From positions 1 to 64,000 of the forward strand of contig JAHHGX010000089.1 in assembly GCA_019359675.1 (NCBI GenBank): DNA of 64,000 bases, read 5' to 3'. A model generated the notes under the pieces. The model made no database searches. It saw only the letters and a list, made by a program, of their open reading frames with translations, and was not told the DNA's origin. The translations under genes and the position numbers were made by a program. The DNA comes from Calothrix sp. FI2-JRJ7. GTDB taxonomy: Bacteria > Cyanobacteriota > Cyanobacteriia > Cyanobacteriales > Nostocaceae. Shown here one piece after another: positions 35,225 to 45,587 of the stretch. Position 1 is the stretch's first letter. Each line of letters opens with the position of its first letter.

Positions 35225-35410
35225 TTAAACACCAACACCTCTATGCACTGCCGCTTGCATTCTCACAGCGCTTCGAGCGACTTGGTGAGCTTTGGAGGCT
35301 TCACCATACCAGTGTACAGCCGAATTAAAGGCTGCTCTATAGACATCCTGGCACTCTTGTGATAGAGACCGAATTTCTACAGGTAAGTCTTGATTACATT
35401 TGTATAACAT
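35225..35410 (-). CDS. ChaB-like small protein
   Basis: A 61-residue protein: LYKCNQDLPVEIRSLSQECQ, DVYRAAFNSAVHWYG and ARSAVRMQA. The QDLP start and the A-F-N-x-A helix match the ChaB family, small helical proteins once linked to cation transport; function is unsettled. It lies in the gap between hisIE and hemL, on the opposite strand to hemL. Confidence 0.65.
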   Translation of the reverse strand: MLYKCNQDLPVEIRSLSQECQDVYRAAFNSAVHWYGEASKAHQVARSAVRMQAAVHRGVGV

Positions 35411-35515
35411 ATTGTTATTTTTTGGTTCCGCTATTCTTCTAGAATATAAAGTTTAAGGTATTTTTGCGCCTATCCTAGGATAGAGCTTCATTTTTAGCAT
35501 CGTAGGAGATAACCC

Positions 35516-36814
35516 TTGGTAAATACCACGATTAAAACCACAAAATCACAAGAAATTTTTGCTGCGGCTCAAAACCTAATGCCTGGTGGTGTTAGCTCTC
35601 CTGTGCGCGCGTTTAAATCTGTCGGTGGACAGCCTATTGTGTTCGACCATGTGAAAGGCGCCTACATTTGGGATGTAGATGGCAATCAATACATCGACTA
35701 CGTAGGCACATGGGGGCCTGCAATTTGTGGTCATGCACATCCCGATGTTATAGGCGCCCTCCATGCCGCTCTAGATAAGGGTACTAGCTTCGGTGCCCCT
35801 TGTGTGCTAGAAAATGTCCTCGCTGAAATGGTTATCGATGCTGTACCAAGTATTGAGATGGTGCGCTTCGTTAACTCTGGTACAGAAGCTTGTATGGCGG
35901 TACTGCGTTTGATGCGCGCTTTTACCGGACGCGATAAAGTCATTAAGTTTGAGGGTTGTTATCACGGTCACGCTGACATGTTCCTTGTTAAGGCAGGTTC
36001 GGGTGTGGCGACACTTGGTCTTCCTGATTCACCAGGAGTACCAAAATCGACTACTGCTAACACTCTCAATGCACCATACAATGATTTGGAAGCAGTAAAA
36101 GCATTATTTGAACAAAACAAAGACGAAATCGCTGGTGTCATTCTTGAGCCTGTTGTCGGAAATGCTGGGTTTATTACTCCTGATGCTGGCTTTTTAGAAG
36201 GACTCCGTGAACTTACTACTGAACACGGCGCCTTACTTGTGTTCGATGAAGTTATGACTGGTTTCCGCATTGCTTATGGTGGCGCCCAAGAAAAGTTCGG
36301 CGTTACACCTGACTTAACTACCTTGGGTAAAGTTATTGGTGGCGGTTTACCTGTAGGTGCTTATGGTGGGCGCCGCGACATTATGTCAATGGTGGCACCA
36401 GCAGGGCCAATGTATCAAGCAGGAACTTTATCGGGTAATCCTTTGGCGATGACGGCAGGTATTAAAACACTTGAGTTACTGCAAAAACCAGGTACTTACG
36501 AATATCTCGATAAAATTACTAAAAAGCTTGCTTCGGGTTTGTTACAAATTGCCAAAGAAACAGGGCACGAAGCTTGTGGCGGTCAAATTAGCGGTATGTT
36601 TGGTATGTTCTTTACGTCTGGGCCTGTACACAGCTATGAAGATGCGAAAAAGTCCGACACCGCTAAATTCGGACGTTTCCATCGTGGCATGTTAGAACAA
36701 GGCATTTACTTGGCTCCTTCACAGTTTGAAGCTGGGTTTACTTCCATATCCCACACTGATGAAGATATTGAACGGACTCTTGCTGCTGCACGAGAAGTAA
36801 TGTCAAGTTTGTAA
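35516..36814 (+). CDS. hemL: Glutamate-1-semialdehyde 2,1-aminomutase
   Basis: A 432-residue class III PLP aminotransferase. Family hallmarks are [48 protein letters not shown] and the PLP-binding lysine in [20 protein letters not shown] at about 274. HemL makes 5-aminolevulinate in the C5 pathway to heme, chlorophyll and bilins. The start is TTG 35516, because AGGAG lies eight bases upstream and homologues begin with [14 protein letters not shown] at this point; no ATG is available. Length is normal. It is a single gene. Confidence 0.95.
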   Translation: MVNTTIKTTKSQEIFAAAQNLMPGGVSSPVRAFKSVGGQPIVFDHVKGAYIWDVDGNQYIDYVGTWGPAICGHAHPDVIGALHAALDKGTSFGAPCVLENVLAEMVIDAVPSIEMVRFVNSGTEACMAVLRLMRAFTGRDKVIKFEGCYHGHADMFLVKAGSGVATLGLPDSPGVPKSTTANTLNAPYNDLEAVKALFEQNKDEIAGVILEPVVGNAGFITPDAGFLEGLRELTTEHGALLVFDEVMTGFRIAYGGAQEKFGVTPDLTTLGKVIGGGLPVGAYGGRRDIMSMVAPAGPMYQAGTLSGNPLAMTAGIKTLELLQKPGTYEYLDKITKKLASGLLQIAKETGHEACGGQISGMFGMFFTSGPVHSYEDAKKSDTAKFGRFHRGMLEQGIYLAPSQFEAGFTSISHTDEDIERTLAAAREVMSSL

Positions 36815-36835
36815 GTAATAAGTTTGGGGGAGTAG

Positions 36836-37135
36836 TTAACTTCCCCACTCTAAGGTAATTTCTAAGTTTGCTGTATTGGTACCTTTGGCTAATACAGCAG
36901 TTAGTCTGCCTGAGTCTACACCGATTTCTACACCAAACCTTACACTCGCTTTATCGGGCTTAACTTTTTGCACAGTTTCCGAAATTTCTTTAGCCAAAGA
37001 TTCGATGGCGCCAGTAACTTCACTAAACGGTCGAGTTTGCAATCCAATTTTACGGTCGCCTATCGAAGTCGCCTCAACTCGAACGATTGTACCATCAGTA
37101 AGTTCAACAGAAATTATTTTGCTTTGAAATTCCAT
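36836..37135 (-). CDS. Trypco1 / CU044_2847-family protein
   Basis: A 99-residue protein with IISVELTDGTIVRVEATSIG, PFSEVTGAIESLAKEISETV and ASVRFGVEIGVDSGRLTAVL. This matches the trypsin-co-occurring domain 1 (Trypco1) family, often next to trypsin-like or other effector domains in bacterial conflict or signalling loci. No protease is adjacent here, so it is a stand-alone member. Function unknown. Confidence 0.75.
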   Translation of the reverse strand: MEFQSKIISVELTDGTIVRVEATSIGDRKIGLQTRPFSEVTGAIESLAKEISETVQKVKPDKASVRFGVEIGVDSGRLTAVLAKGTNTANLEITLEWGS

Positions 37136-37207
37136 CTTCGTTACACATACTTTCTATGCTTTTATAGCATTTAAGCACATGTCAAAAATATAACTCTTAT
37201 CACATCA

Positions 37208-37241
37208 AGAAACCGGGTTTCTGTGTAGAAACCCGGTTTCT
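37208..37241. terminator. AGAAACCGGGTTTCT double palindrome, probable terminator
   Basis: AGAAACCGGGTTTCT and AGAAACCCGGTTTCT stand four bases apart and can pair over 15 bp. The same pair recurs at 58060-58094 and a half-copy at 8887-8901. It lies between two minus-strand genes, just past the SWIM protein stop. Confidence 0.55.
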
Positions 37242-37245
37242 GATA

Positions 37246-38133
37246 TCAATTTTTCCCTTCTCCAACATTCATTGCTGCAATAACAGCTTTCTGACTAACA
37301 TCTTTGTAAAGACTATCTAAATACCTCATCACAATATCAGCCGTTGAAAAGTTTGGTAAACTTTCTTCATCTTTGGCTAAAGGAATTGGGCCTAAAACAT
37401 CTAAAATCATTTCACCCGTAGATGGTGCGATTACAACTAAAGAAGATTCTAGGGGTTGATTGTATTGCCAGTAGGTATCAAGATTAACTGGGTGTTTTTG
37501 TGTAGGTACTGATTCTCTAGTATTAGTTACTTCTGGTGGATTAATATCATCACTTTTATTTTCTTGCGACGTATCATCAGTTGTATTTATACCAATGTTT
37601 TTACCGCGCAGCTTGCGTAAATTACTAATAATTTCTGCTTTTGTGCGTCCGCGTAACTGGAATAATACAAATGGGTCTTCGCTGAATCTATCACCTAATT
37701 GATAGTAAACAGCAGCAACGTGCTTACAAGGATTTGCTTTATCAGGACATGAACATTTACTTCTTACATCTGACAGTGTAAATGGAAATAATGATAATCC
37801 ATTTGCAGTAAAAACTTGCTCGATATTTTGGGGCATTTCTCCAGCTAACAATTTTGCGGCAAAAATTGCCTTTTGTGACATAGTTTCAACTACGTAACCC
37901 CATTCTTCATCACTAAAATGGTCGATAGAGAGCGCTACACTGTATGGTTCAACCTCGCTTCCTTGTACCTTTGCCAGAACTTTGGCGCCTTTAAATTCGA
38001 TACTTAAAACATTACCTTGCCGTGAGTAATTTCTCGCACGCTCTAAACGCTTCTTAAAACGATAAGAATCAAGTAATTCTAGCCACCGTTGTGACCACCA
38101 TTCGCGACTTGCTTGTAAAGTATAATCAGACAT
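37246..38133 (-). CDS. SWIM zinc-finger protein
   Basis: A 295-residue protein with a SWIM motif at about residues 128-142: KCSCPDKANPCKHVAAVYY (CxCx7CxH). The N-terminal SREWWSQRWLELLDSYRFKK region is typical of bacterial SWIM proteins that sit next to SNF2-type helicases. That is the case here: the SNF2 gene lies upstream on the same strand, about 170 bases away with two palindromes in between. The pair probably works together in DNA or chromatin-like remodelling or repair; the exact role is unknown. Confidence 0.85.
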   Translation of the reverse strand: MSDYTLQASREWWSQRWLELLDSYRFKKRLERARNYSRQGNVLSIEFKGAKVLAKVQGSEVEPYSVALSIDHFSDEEWGYVVETMSQKAIFAAKLLAGEMPQNIEQVFTANGLSLFPFTLSDVRSKCSCPDKANPCKHVAAVYYQLGDRFSEDPFVLFQLRGRTKAEIISNLRKLRGKNIGINTTDDTSQENKSDDINPPEVTNTRESVPTQKHPVNLDTYWQYNQPLESSLVVIAPSTGEMILDVLGPIPLAKDEESLPNFSTADIVMRYLDSLYKDVSQKAVIAAMNVGEGKN

Positions 38134-38164
38134 AGAAAGTTATGAGTTAAGAGTTAGGAGGTAG

Positions 38165-38223
38165 GGTGCGTGACGCCATAACAATCGTAAAGTAAAACTA
38201 ATGAACTAGTAGCGTCACGCACC
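38165..38223. repeat. GGTGCGT...ACGCACC palindromic repeat, copy 4
   Basis: GGTGCGTGACGCCA pairs with TAGCGTCACGCACC. It lies between the SNF2 helicase and the SWIM gene. Confidence 0.75.
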
Positions 38224-38260
38224 TTACGAGTAAGGAATAGCTTAAAAATAGAAATATTTT

Positions 38261-38294
38261 ATGTTGGGTTACGCAAAGCCTTCACCCAACCTAC
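38261..38294. repeat. TTGGGTTACGCAAAGCC/ACCCAAC repeat
   Basis: TGTTGGGTTACGCAAAGCC is followed by TTCACCCAACCTAC. The GGTTACGCAAAGCCTTCACC core is the inverse of part of the element at 29241-29359. Confidence 0.65.
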
Positions 38295-38305
38295 TATTCG
38301 TGTGG

Positions 38306-41300
38306 TTATTCATCGTCAATTACGGCGCCTCTATCGAGAAGGAGTAAGTCGCGTAATTGGTTGGTGTCTAGTTCGGTTAGCCATTGTTCTCCGGCGCCTA
38401 CTACTTGTTCAGCTAGTTGTTTTTTGCTTTCTATCATGTCGTGGATTTTTTCTTCGAGCGTGCCAGTACATACAAATTTATGGACTTGGACGTTACGAGT
38501 TTGACCAATCCGAAATACGCGGTCGGTTGCTTGGTTTTCTACGGCAGGGTTCCACCATCTATCAAAGTGGAAAACATGATTCGCGCGTGTTAAGTTTAAA
38601 CCAACACCACCCGCTTTTAAGGATAAAATCATTATTGGTGGTCCTTGGGGATCATGTTGGAAACGGTCTATCATTTCTTCGCGCTGTTTTTTGCTTGTGC
38701 TGCCGTACAGGAAGAAAATTTCGCGTCCTAGCTGTTTTTCTAAGTGTGGTTGAAGTAATTTACCCCACTCCGCAAATTGCGTAAATATTAATGCTCTATC
38801 TCCTTCTGCTAAAGCGACATCTAACATTTCGTCTAACCGCTGTAGTTTGCCTGAGTCTTTAGTATTTATTGAATCTTGTTTTAAGTATTGAGCAGGGTGA
38901 TTACAAACTTGTTTGAGTTTGACTAATAGTGCCAAAATCATACCGCGTCGCTGCACACCTTCTGCTTCGTCAATTTGTGCTAAAGATTCTTCTACTACTT
39001 GTTGATATAATTTTGCTTGTTCAGAAGATAGTCCGCAGAAGACTGTCATTTCTTGCTTTTCTGGCAAATCTTGGATGATTTCACGGTCTGTTTTCAGGCG
39101 CCGCAATAAGAAAGGTTGTACCAAAGAGCGCAATTGACCTAAAGATGAAGTATCACCGTATTTTTCTACGGGTGCTGCAAAGCGTCGCTGGAAAAATTGT
39201 TTATTGCCTAAATATCCTGGGTTGAGGAAATCTAAAATTGACCAAAGCTCTTGCAAACGGTTTTCTACAGGTGTACCCGTTAAGGCAATACGGAAAGTAG
39301 TTTCTAGTTGTCGTACTGCCTGTGATTGTTTGGCATCGGAATTTTTAATATTTTGCGCTTCGTCTAATACAATAGTTTGCCACTCAACGGTTTGTAGCAA
39401 TTTTAAATCGCGATAAACTAATGAGTAGCTGGTAATTAGCACATCATGCTTTTTAACTGTAGTTTCAAATTGTTTTCCTTTTGGACGCTTATCACCGTGA
39501 TATTGTAAGACCTTTAAAGTTGGGGCAAATTTCTTAAATTCACGTTCCCAGTTTCCTAACACTGAAGTTGGACAAACAAGCAAGGTTGGTTTTTCAAGTA
39601 TTTGTTGTTCTTTGAAATGTAGCAGAAGCGCAATGAACTGCACTGTATTGTGGCAAATAATATTATTTGCTACAAAATTGTGATATTTACTCACTTCAAA
39701 ATCATAGACCCAGCCTTCGTAATCAATATCCTCAATGCTTTCGATTTTACAGTAAAATACCTCTTGATTAAGCAGATGTTGCAAGGATTTTTGGGTTACT
39801 GTTAGGTATTCAAAATTTAAACTTGAGTCAGCTTCTAGAGTTTTATTTGTCCACTTTGAAGTTTTTAATTGCCGATACTCTTGTAAAGCTTCTCCACTGA
39901 TAACTTTATTTAAACCTACTACTACCTGTTGCAAACTCTCTTTGGAAAACTGTTGTGTTCCATTAATATACACTGTGTTGTGCGTACCAAAATGTCGCAA
40001 CGGCAAACCTGTTGTTTTAATCACTTCTGCTACGATATCAGAAGCTGGAATTCCTTCTACATTAGTATTGCTTACTACCTGACAAATTTTTTCTAACTTC
40101 TGCTGTTTTTCTGCAATTCCAAAACCAATTTCTTCTATAAACCTGCGGGCACTATTACCACCAATAGTACCAATGTAGTAGGTACGATAAATACCAGAAC
40201 CATTTGTAGCGCATTTCTGCTTTGGTGCTATTCGCATCCAAATTCCAAAGCGTCGTAGTAAAGTAGAAAGCTGCTGAATAATCGTATGTGAGGCAGAAGC
40301 TATTTCAATGCTCCGCATACTATAAATAACAGAACCTTCAGCGTCAAAATAATTGCGTAAGAAAATACGCACGCTGCTAAAGTCCGCTTGCATGATGAAA
40401 GACGGAATTGTTTTTTGTGCAGATAGATGACCCCATTGATAACCCCTGCTTTCTAGAAATAGTTGATATGAACGACTATTTAATCTCAAAAATGCAATTT
40501 CTGTTTTTTTGTGAGTAGAAATTGAGGGATGATTTATTTTAATACTAAATTTTTGGCTCAATCTTAAGAGTGCAAGCCGCAAATCTTCTAAAATCGTGGT
40601 ATCTTTTTGCGTTATTCTTAATCTGGCTGTTTCTTTTATTTCATCTCCCTCAGCGATTTGCCAAGCAATAAATTTCACTAAATCAGGGTCAATAGGTTCT
40701 CCTTTCCAGAGTAATTTAGCTGGTACACAAACGTAATCTCCTACTTGTAATTCGTTCGTCCAACCTTTATTAGTTAAAAGTTTATGCTGACGGGTGATAG
40801 TTATATTGCTACCATCTTGCAAAGTTACTTTTCGTAACTGTTCTCGTACTTCTTGCCGATATAAACGCGCTACTGGCGCCTGTACGATTTTGTTAGTGTC
40901 ATCAATAGAGTTTACAAGTAAATCATCTGTTGGATTTGCCCAAAAACCCTCACCATCAAATGCAGTTTCCCCAGCATAGTTTTTCCAAATTTCTTCTGCT
41001 GTGATAATTTTCCCATTTATGTACAAACGAGTATCATTTTTAACACATTTACCTAATCCCATATCGTCCGCAAGACAGGCGCCTAAACCCCAACGTTCAA
41101 GAAAAGCTAACCAAGCAACACCGCGTTCTTGATAAGGACGTAATTCTCCCTTAAAGTCTTTGGGTGTAGGTAATGTGGCGATGGCTTTATTGTTAGTTAA
41201 TGCTGTTACTAATTCTTGTAAGGCGCCTGAAGCTTCAAAGCTAACTACTGGTAATTTTTCTATCGTCTGAGTATCACCACTACTTAAACGCAATGCGTCT

Positions 41301-42988
41301 TCGAGTGATAAAGACATTTCCTCTTTTCGAGAAGCAAAAAAGTTTTGCGCTGTTTTTATATCATTTGGACGCAATTCTACCCATTCGCCGTTAATTTCCA
41401 CCAATGGACTATTTAATGCCACTAGCTTATCGAATTCAGCTTTGGAAATAGTCTGGCCACCAATTGCTAACTGCCATTCAAAATTTAATAATGATTTTAA
41501 GTTGAGGCGCCCTGGCTGTTGAAGTGTTTGGGCGGTTACTTTTAGTCCTAAACGGTTTGCCCAGCCTTCGCGGTTTGCCAAACTCGGTGGTAATATTACT
41601 CCTAAACCGCTATCTTCAAAACGCCAAGCTACAGCTTTAATAAACTCATACGCTTGCATTGGGGTAACAGGGCAAAATGTAGGTGCCTCGTTATCAAGAT
41701 TTTCGGCAAGATGTGGATATAACCGCGAAGCTAATCCTAAACCGCGTAAAAATGTTTCTTGCGGCTGTTCAATATTACGATTTTGATATGTAAAGCTTTC
41801 AACTGGATGTTGCCAAATTGTTGCTGCGTCAATTAAAAACTCAGTATCATCGGTTGCTTGCAAAAAATACGCTAAACTCCACTCTGTTTCATCAGGTTCA
41901 GGAGAACGCAGTTCAAAACACGTCCTAAATAGCGTTTTGCCAGCTAACTGATATTCTAAGGGCATTTTCCAGGCTTTGAGTGCAGCTTGTACACGCTCCA
42001 TTTCTGAGACAGTTGCACTATTTTGATTTGATGAGGGAAAAGGTGTTAATCCTTGTAACCATTGCCGTACTGGTAAAGGTAAACCTGCTATTAAACGAGC
42101 TTCTGCTGCACCCAAAGGACTTACCATCCCTCGGACTTGAGTATCAATAATCGTATTTAGGAAATCTAGTAATAATTTTTGCGGTTCAATAGGAATAATT
42201 GTAGAGACGTGTAAACCGGAGGTTTTCCCGCAGGGATTAATCACGTCTCTATCATCACCGTCTGTATTGCCATCGTCTTGGTATGTTCTACAAGCGAGGG
42301 GCATTTGTTGCGAAAATTTTTCTAATCGCGATGTATCAATTGCGCTATCTAAAAGTGCTTGCCACTTAGAAATAAACGAACCATTAGATTTATCTATACT
42401 AGGTAAAAATTTGCACCGTGAGATTAAATCTAAACTCCAACGCGCGATTTGTGACCAAAAGCGTAAGTCTCCTCCTAAATAGTAACTTTTTAGAGAGGCC
42501 CCTGTTTCAATATGTAAAGGTAGGGATGCTAGAAATTTGATAGTATCTGCTGGTTCTAGACAAAATCCTTCTATTCGCCAAGGTTGTAGTTGTACTGTTT
42601 GAGTATCAAGCGTATCACCTATTGAAGAGGAGTGTAGTACCGATATTTCAAATGTATGTTTGTTTGAGCCTTCTGTTATATAAGTTGGTAAGGCAATGAT
42701 TTGCTCGCTACTGGGTAAGCTTATTTCTACTGTCGCTGTTGCTTTACTCGAACGGCGCCCTGAAGTTTTGTTTTGCTCAATATTTACTGGGTATAATGAT
42801 TTTGGCAGCGTCACTCCAAGAGTTTGCATCCATTTCAATAACTCTTCAGGCGCCATGAAGAGCGGACTTAATAATATATCATCTCCCACTTGAGTAGATA
42901 TTGATTCTTGGACTCGCCAAGTTTCACCCCAAATAAATAAACAACTATTTTGACTTTTATATAACCAAGTTCCGTGTAATATTGCCAT
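38306..42988 (-). CDS. SNF2-family DEAD/DEAH-box helicase interrupted by an intein
   Basis: A 1560-residue precursor. The extein is about 1093 residues: an N-terminal SNF2-associated region (1-600), then the ATPase core. The Walker A motif DDMGLGK ends at residue 647; motif II is DEAQ in VLDEAQNIKN; TGTPVENRL and the C-terminal helicase motifs RWWNPAVENQATDRVFRIGQ follow. The intein occupies residues 648-1114. Residues near 263-280 (DVINPCGKTSGLHVST) are encoded by a palindromic repeat that sits in frame. It would use ATP to move on duplex DNA, acting with the SWIM protein downstream. Without splicing the Walker A lysine is separated from the following threonine, so activity depends on splicing. 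Confidence 0.9.
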   Translation of the reverse strand: MAILHGTWLYKSQNSCLFIWGETWRVQESISTQVGDDILLSPLFMAPEELLKWMQTLGVTLPKSLYPVNIEQNKTSGRRSSKATATVEISLPSSEQIIALPTYITEGSNKHTFEISVLHSSSIGDTLDTQTVQLQPWRIEGFCLEPADTIKFLASLPLHIETGASLKSYYLGGDLRFWSQIARWSLDLISRCKFLPSIDKSNGSFISKWQALLDSAIDTSRLEKFSQQMPLACRTYQDDGNTDGDDRDVINPCGKTSGLHVSTIIPIEPQKLLLDFLNTIIDTQVRGMVSPLGAAEARLIAGLPLPVRQWLQGLTPFPSSNQNSATVSEMERVQAALKAWKMPLEYQLAGKTLFRTCFELRSPEPDETEWSLAYFLQATDDTEFLIDAATIWQHPVESFTYQNRNIEQPQETFLRGLGLASRLYPHLAENLDNEAPTFCPVTPMQAYEFIKAVAWRFEDSGLGVILPPSLANREGWANRLGLKVTAQTLQQPGRLNLKSLLNFEWQLAIGGQTISKAEFDKLVALNSPLVEINGEWVELRPNDIKTAQNFFASRKEEMSLSLEDALRLSSGDTQTIEKLPVVSFEASGALQELVTALTNNKAIATLPTPKDFKGELRPYQERGVAWLAFLERWGLGACLADDMGLGKCVKNDTRLYINGKIITAEEIWKNYAGETAFDGEGFWANPTDDLLVNSIDDTNKIVQAPVARLYRQEVREQLRKVTLQDGSNITITRQHKLLTNKGWTNELQVGDYVCVPAKLLWKGEPIDPDLVKFIAWQIAEGDEIKETARLRITQKDTTILEDLRLALLRLSQKFSIKINHPSISTHKKTEIAFLRLNSRSYQLFLESRGYQWGHLSAQKTIPSFIMQADFSSVRIFLRNYFDAEGSVIYSMRSIEIASASHTIIQQLSTLLRRFGIWMRIAPKQKCATNGSGIYRTYYIGTIGGNSARRFIEEIGFGIAEKQQKLEKICQVVSNTNVEGIPASDIVAEVIKTTGLPLRHFGTHNTVYINGTQQFSKESLQQVVVGLNKVISGEALQEYRQLKTSKWTNKTLEADSSLNFEYLTVTQKSLQHLLNQEVFYCKIESIEDIDYEGWVYDFEVSKYHNFVANNIICHNTVQFIALLLHFKEQQILEKPTLLVCPTSVLGNWEREFKKFAPTLKVLQYHGDKRPKGKQFETTVKKHDVLITSYSLVYRDLKLLQTVEWQTIVLDEAQNIKNSDAKQSQAVRQLETTFRIALTGTPVENRLQELWSILDFLNPGYLGNKQFFQRRFAAPVEKYGDTSSLGQLRSLVQPFLLRRLKTDREIIQDLPEKQEMTVFCGLSSEQAKLYQQVVEESLAQIDEAEGVQRRGMILALLVKLKQVCNHPAQYLKQDSINTKDSGKLQRLDEMLDVALAEGDRALIFTQFAEWGKLLQPHLEKQLGREIFFLYGSTSKKQREEMIDRFQHDPQGPPIMILSLKAGGVGLNLTRANHVFHFDRWWNPAVENQATDRVFRIGQTRNVQVHKFVCTGTLEEKIHDMIESKKQLAEQVVGAGEQWLTELDTNQLRDLLLLDRGAVIDDE
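39647..41047 (-). mobile_element. LAGLIDADG intein in the SNF2 Walker A motif
   Basis: 467 residues inserted after GLGK and before TVQF. It begins with Cys (CVKNDTRLYINGKI, block A), has a TRQH block B at intein residues 85-88, a dodecapeptide pair (LVKFIAWQIAEGDEI and FLRNYFDAEGSV) that marks a LAGLIDADG homing endonuclease, then EGWVYDFEVSKYHNFVANN (block F) and ends IICHN, with T as the first C-extein residue. All splice-junction residues (Cys1, penultimate His, final Asn, +1 Thr) are present. The acidic residues of the dodecapeptides are Glu rather than Asp, so nuclease activity is plausible but not certain. SNF2 inteins are known in other bacteria. Confidence 0.93.
42201..42251. repeat. 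GTAGAGACG...CGTCTCTAT palindrome inside the SNF2 coding sequence
   Basis: The element is nearly identical, in inverted orientation, to the intergenic copy at 10290-10341, sharing GTAGAGACGTGTAAACCGGA and CAGGGATTAATCACGTCTC. Here it is translated without disrupting the reading frame. Confidence 0.85.
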
Positions 42989-43425
42989 CTGCCAGACACT
43001 AATAATTACTAAATAATATTTGGTTCACTGCGCGACGTAGATTTTTAATTATAGCTTGTCATAAATTAAGTAGCGCTTGTGTTAAAACGATGTCTCGTGG
43101 CTCTTTGTAGGGTTAGTAGCAATGTTTTATGACTCGGCTGCCAGTTTTAAGTACAAGCGCATTTGTTCTACTACTATGATTGTACAACGGGCGGGCTGCT
43201 TGAACATAGGCGCCCAAAACCTTTGTGAGGTACAAAATAATTCTACATGTAAAGTAGAAGCAAAATTGGCTACAATATGCTTGAACATTGAAAAAACTAA
43301 CAAACGGCGGAAAAAGTTATAGATATTTACTCAAAAGTCTTAACTATAATAACTACCAGCCATAGTACATAAATGTTAGGATTGCCTTACTAGAGAAAAG
43401 AGATCGTAGAAGGAAAAAAAACTGA
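42989..43425. other. Intergenic region between SNF2 and pnp starts
   Basis: A 437-base divergent promoter region. A 66-codon plus-strand frame at 43122 shows no ribosome site or family resemblance and is disregarded. No rpsN/S14 gene or hairpin terminator was seen. It must hold the promoters of both genes and a 5' leader for pnp, which is autoregulated in other bacteria. Confidence 0.5.
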
Positions 43426-45576
43426 ATGGGAGAATTTGAGAAGTCAATATCCTTTGATGGACGGGATATTCGACTGAAGGTCGGCTTGCTTGCTCCCCAG
43501 GCTGGTGGGTCTGTTTTGCTACAATCTGGGGATACGGCGGTTCTAGTGACAGCGACGCGCTCGCAAGCCAGAGAAGGCATCGATTTTCTACCTTTGACCG
43601 TAGATTACGAAGAAAGACTGTATGCAGCAGGTAGAATTCCTGGAGGGATGTTACGGCGCGAAGGACGACCACCAGAAAGAGCTATTCTGACAAGTCGTTT
43701 AATTGACCGTCCACTACGTCCTCTTTTTCCATCTTGGTTGCGCGATGACCTGCAAGTGGTAGCATTGACGCTCTCGATGGATGAATTAGTACCACCTGAT
43801 GTATTGGCAGTTACAGGTGCCTCAATTGCAACGCTGTTAGCAAAAATTCCATTTAATGGTCCAATGGCAGCCGTGCGCGTCGGCTTAGTAGGTGATGATT
43901 TTATCATCAACCCTACTTATGGCGAAATTGAGGCTGGTGACCTTGATTTAGTTGTTGCAGGTTCGCCTGACGGTGTAATCATGGTGGAAGCTGGCGCCAA
44001 TCAACTGCCCGAACGCGATATTATTGAGGCAATCGAATTTGGCTATGAAGCGGTTCAAGATTTAATTCAAGCACAGCGCGATTTATTAGCTGAACTAGGA
44101 ATTGAAATAATTCAAGAAGAACCTCCAGAAGTAGACCAAACGTTAGCGAACTTTATTCGCGAACGTGCGACTTCGGACATTAAAAAAATCTTGGCACAGT
44201 TTGAATTTACTAAAACTGAACGCGATGCTGCTTTAGATGAAGTCAAGGATGCCATCAAACATGCTATAGAGGAAATGTCGGAAGAAGACCCGATACGTTT
44301 AGCTGCTGTAGCAGATGGTAAAGCGCTTGGTAATACTTTTAAAGAAATTACCAAACACTTTATGCGGCTTCAAATTATTGAAGATAATGTTCGTGTAGAT
44401 GGTCGTAAACTCGACGAAGTACGTCCTGTTTCCTGTCAAACTAGCATTATTCCCAAGCGCGTTCATGGTACTGGTTTATTCAACCGTGGACTAACCCAAG
44501 TTTTGTCTGCATGTACTCTTGGTACTCCTGGTGATGCTCAAAATTTGAACGATGATTTGCAGGTAGACCAAGAAAAACGCTACATGCATCATTATAATTT
44601 CCCTCCTTTCTCTGTTGGAGAAACCAAACCTATGCGGGCGCCAGGTCGGCGGGAAATTGGGCATGGTGCTTTAGCTGAAAGAGCCATGTTACCTGTACTA
44701 CCACCTAAGAACGAGTTCCCTTATGTTATTCGTGTGGTTTCTGAGGTTTTATCTTCTAACGGTTCTACCTCAATGGGTTCAGTATGTGGTTCTACCTTAG
44801 CCTTAATGGATGCAGGTGTACCAATTACGAAACCTGTTAGCGGCGCCGCGATGGGTTTAATCAAAGAAGGCGACGAGGTGCGTGTACTTACGGATATTCA
44901 AGGTATAGAAGATTTCTTGGGTGACATGGACTTTAAAGTCGCTGGTACCGACTCAGGAATTACTGCCCTGCAAATGGACATGAAAATTTCTGGGTTATCG
45001 ATGGAAGTAATTGCTCAAGCTGTCCATCAAGCCAAAGACGCGCGCTTACATATTCTCGGTAAAATGTTGGCTGCTATTGATAAGCCACGCACGGAAATGT
45101 CGCCGTTTGCCCCACGTCTACTTACCATTAAGATTGACCCAGACATGATTGGTCTGGTCATTGGACCCGGTGGTAAAACGATTAAAGGCATTACCGAAGA
45201 AACTGGCGCCAAAATCGATATCGAAGATGATGGTACCGTTACTATTTCCGCTATCGATGAAAATAAAGCCAAGAAAGCACGCAATATTGTTCAAGGCATG
45301 ACACGTAAACTCAATGAAGGTGATGTTTACGTAGGTCGTGTGACTCGAATTATACCAATTGGTGCTTTTGTAGAATTTTTGCCTGGTAAAGAAGGCATGA
45401 TTCACATTTCTCAGCTTGCTGATTATCGCGTCGGCAAAGTTGAGGATGAAGTAGCTGTTGGTGATGAGGTGATTATTAAAGTACGCGAGATTGATAACAA
45501 AGGTAGAATCAATCTCACTCGCTTAGGTATTCATCCTGACCAAGCAGCAGCAGCACGTGAAGCTGCTACTAAGTAG
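43426..45576 (+). CDS. pnp: Polyribonucleotide nucleotidyltransferase (PNPase)
   Basis: A 716-residue 3'-5' phosphorolytic exoribonuclease. Two RNase PH domains (first with [20 protein letters not shown] and [13 protein letters not shown]; second with [20 protein letters not shown] and [20 protein letters not shown]), a linking helical domain, a KH domain ([20 protein letters not shown]) and an S1 domain ([20 protein letters not shown]) follow in the normal order. It degrades and tails RNA. AGAAGGAA precedes ATG 43426. Length is normal. Confidence 0.97.
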   Translation: MGEFEKSISFDGRDIRLKVGLLAPQAGGSVLLQSGDTAVLVTATRSQAREGIDFLPLTVDYEERLYAAGRIPGGMLRREGRPPERAILTSRLIDRPLRPLFPSWLRDDLQVVALTLSMDELVPPDVLAVTGASIATLLAKIPFNGPMAAVRVGLVGDDFIINPTYGEIEAGDLDLVVAGSPDGVIMVEAGANQLPERDIIEAIEFGYEAVQDLIQAQRDLLAELGIEIIQEEPPEVDQTLANFIRERATSDIKKILAQFEFTKTERDAALDEVKDAIKHAIEEMSEEDPIRLAAVADGKALGNTFKEITKHFMRLQIIEDNVRVDGRKLDEVRPVSCQTSIIPKRVHGTGLFNRGLTQVLSACTLGTPGDAQNLNDDLQVDQEKRYMHHYNFPPFSVGETKPMRAPGRREIGHGALAERAMLPVLPPKNEFPYVIRVVSEVLSSNGSTSMGSVCGSTLALMDAGVPITKPVSGAAMGLIKEGDEVRVLTDIQGIEDFLGDMDFKVAGTDSGITALQMDMKISGLSMEVIAQAVHQAKDARLHILGKMLAAIDKPRTEMSPFAPRLLTIKIDPDMIGLVIGPGGKTIKGITEETGAKIDIEDDGTVTISAIDENKAKKARNIVQGMTRKLNEGDVYVGRVTRIIPIGAFVEFLPGKEGMIHISQLADYRVGKVEDEVAVGDEVIIKVREIDNKGRINLTRLGIHPDQAAAAREAATK

Positions 45577-45587
45577 GCGTGGGTAAT

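Noticed and set aside
43122-43322. 66-codon plus-strand frame upstream of pnp
   Set aside because: Lacks a ribosome site and any family resemblance; it lies in the divergent promoter region.
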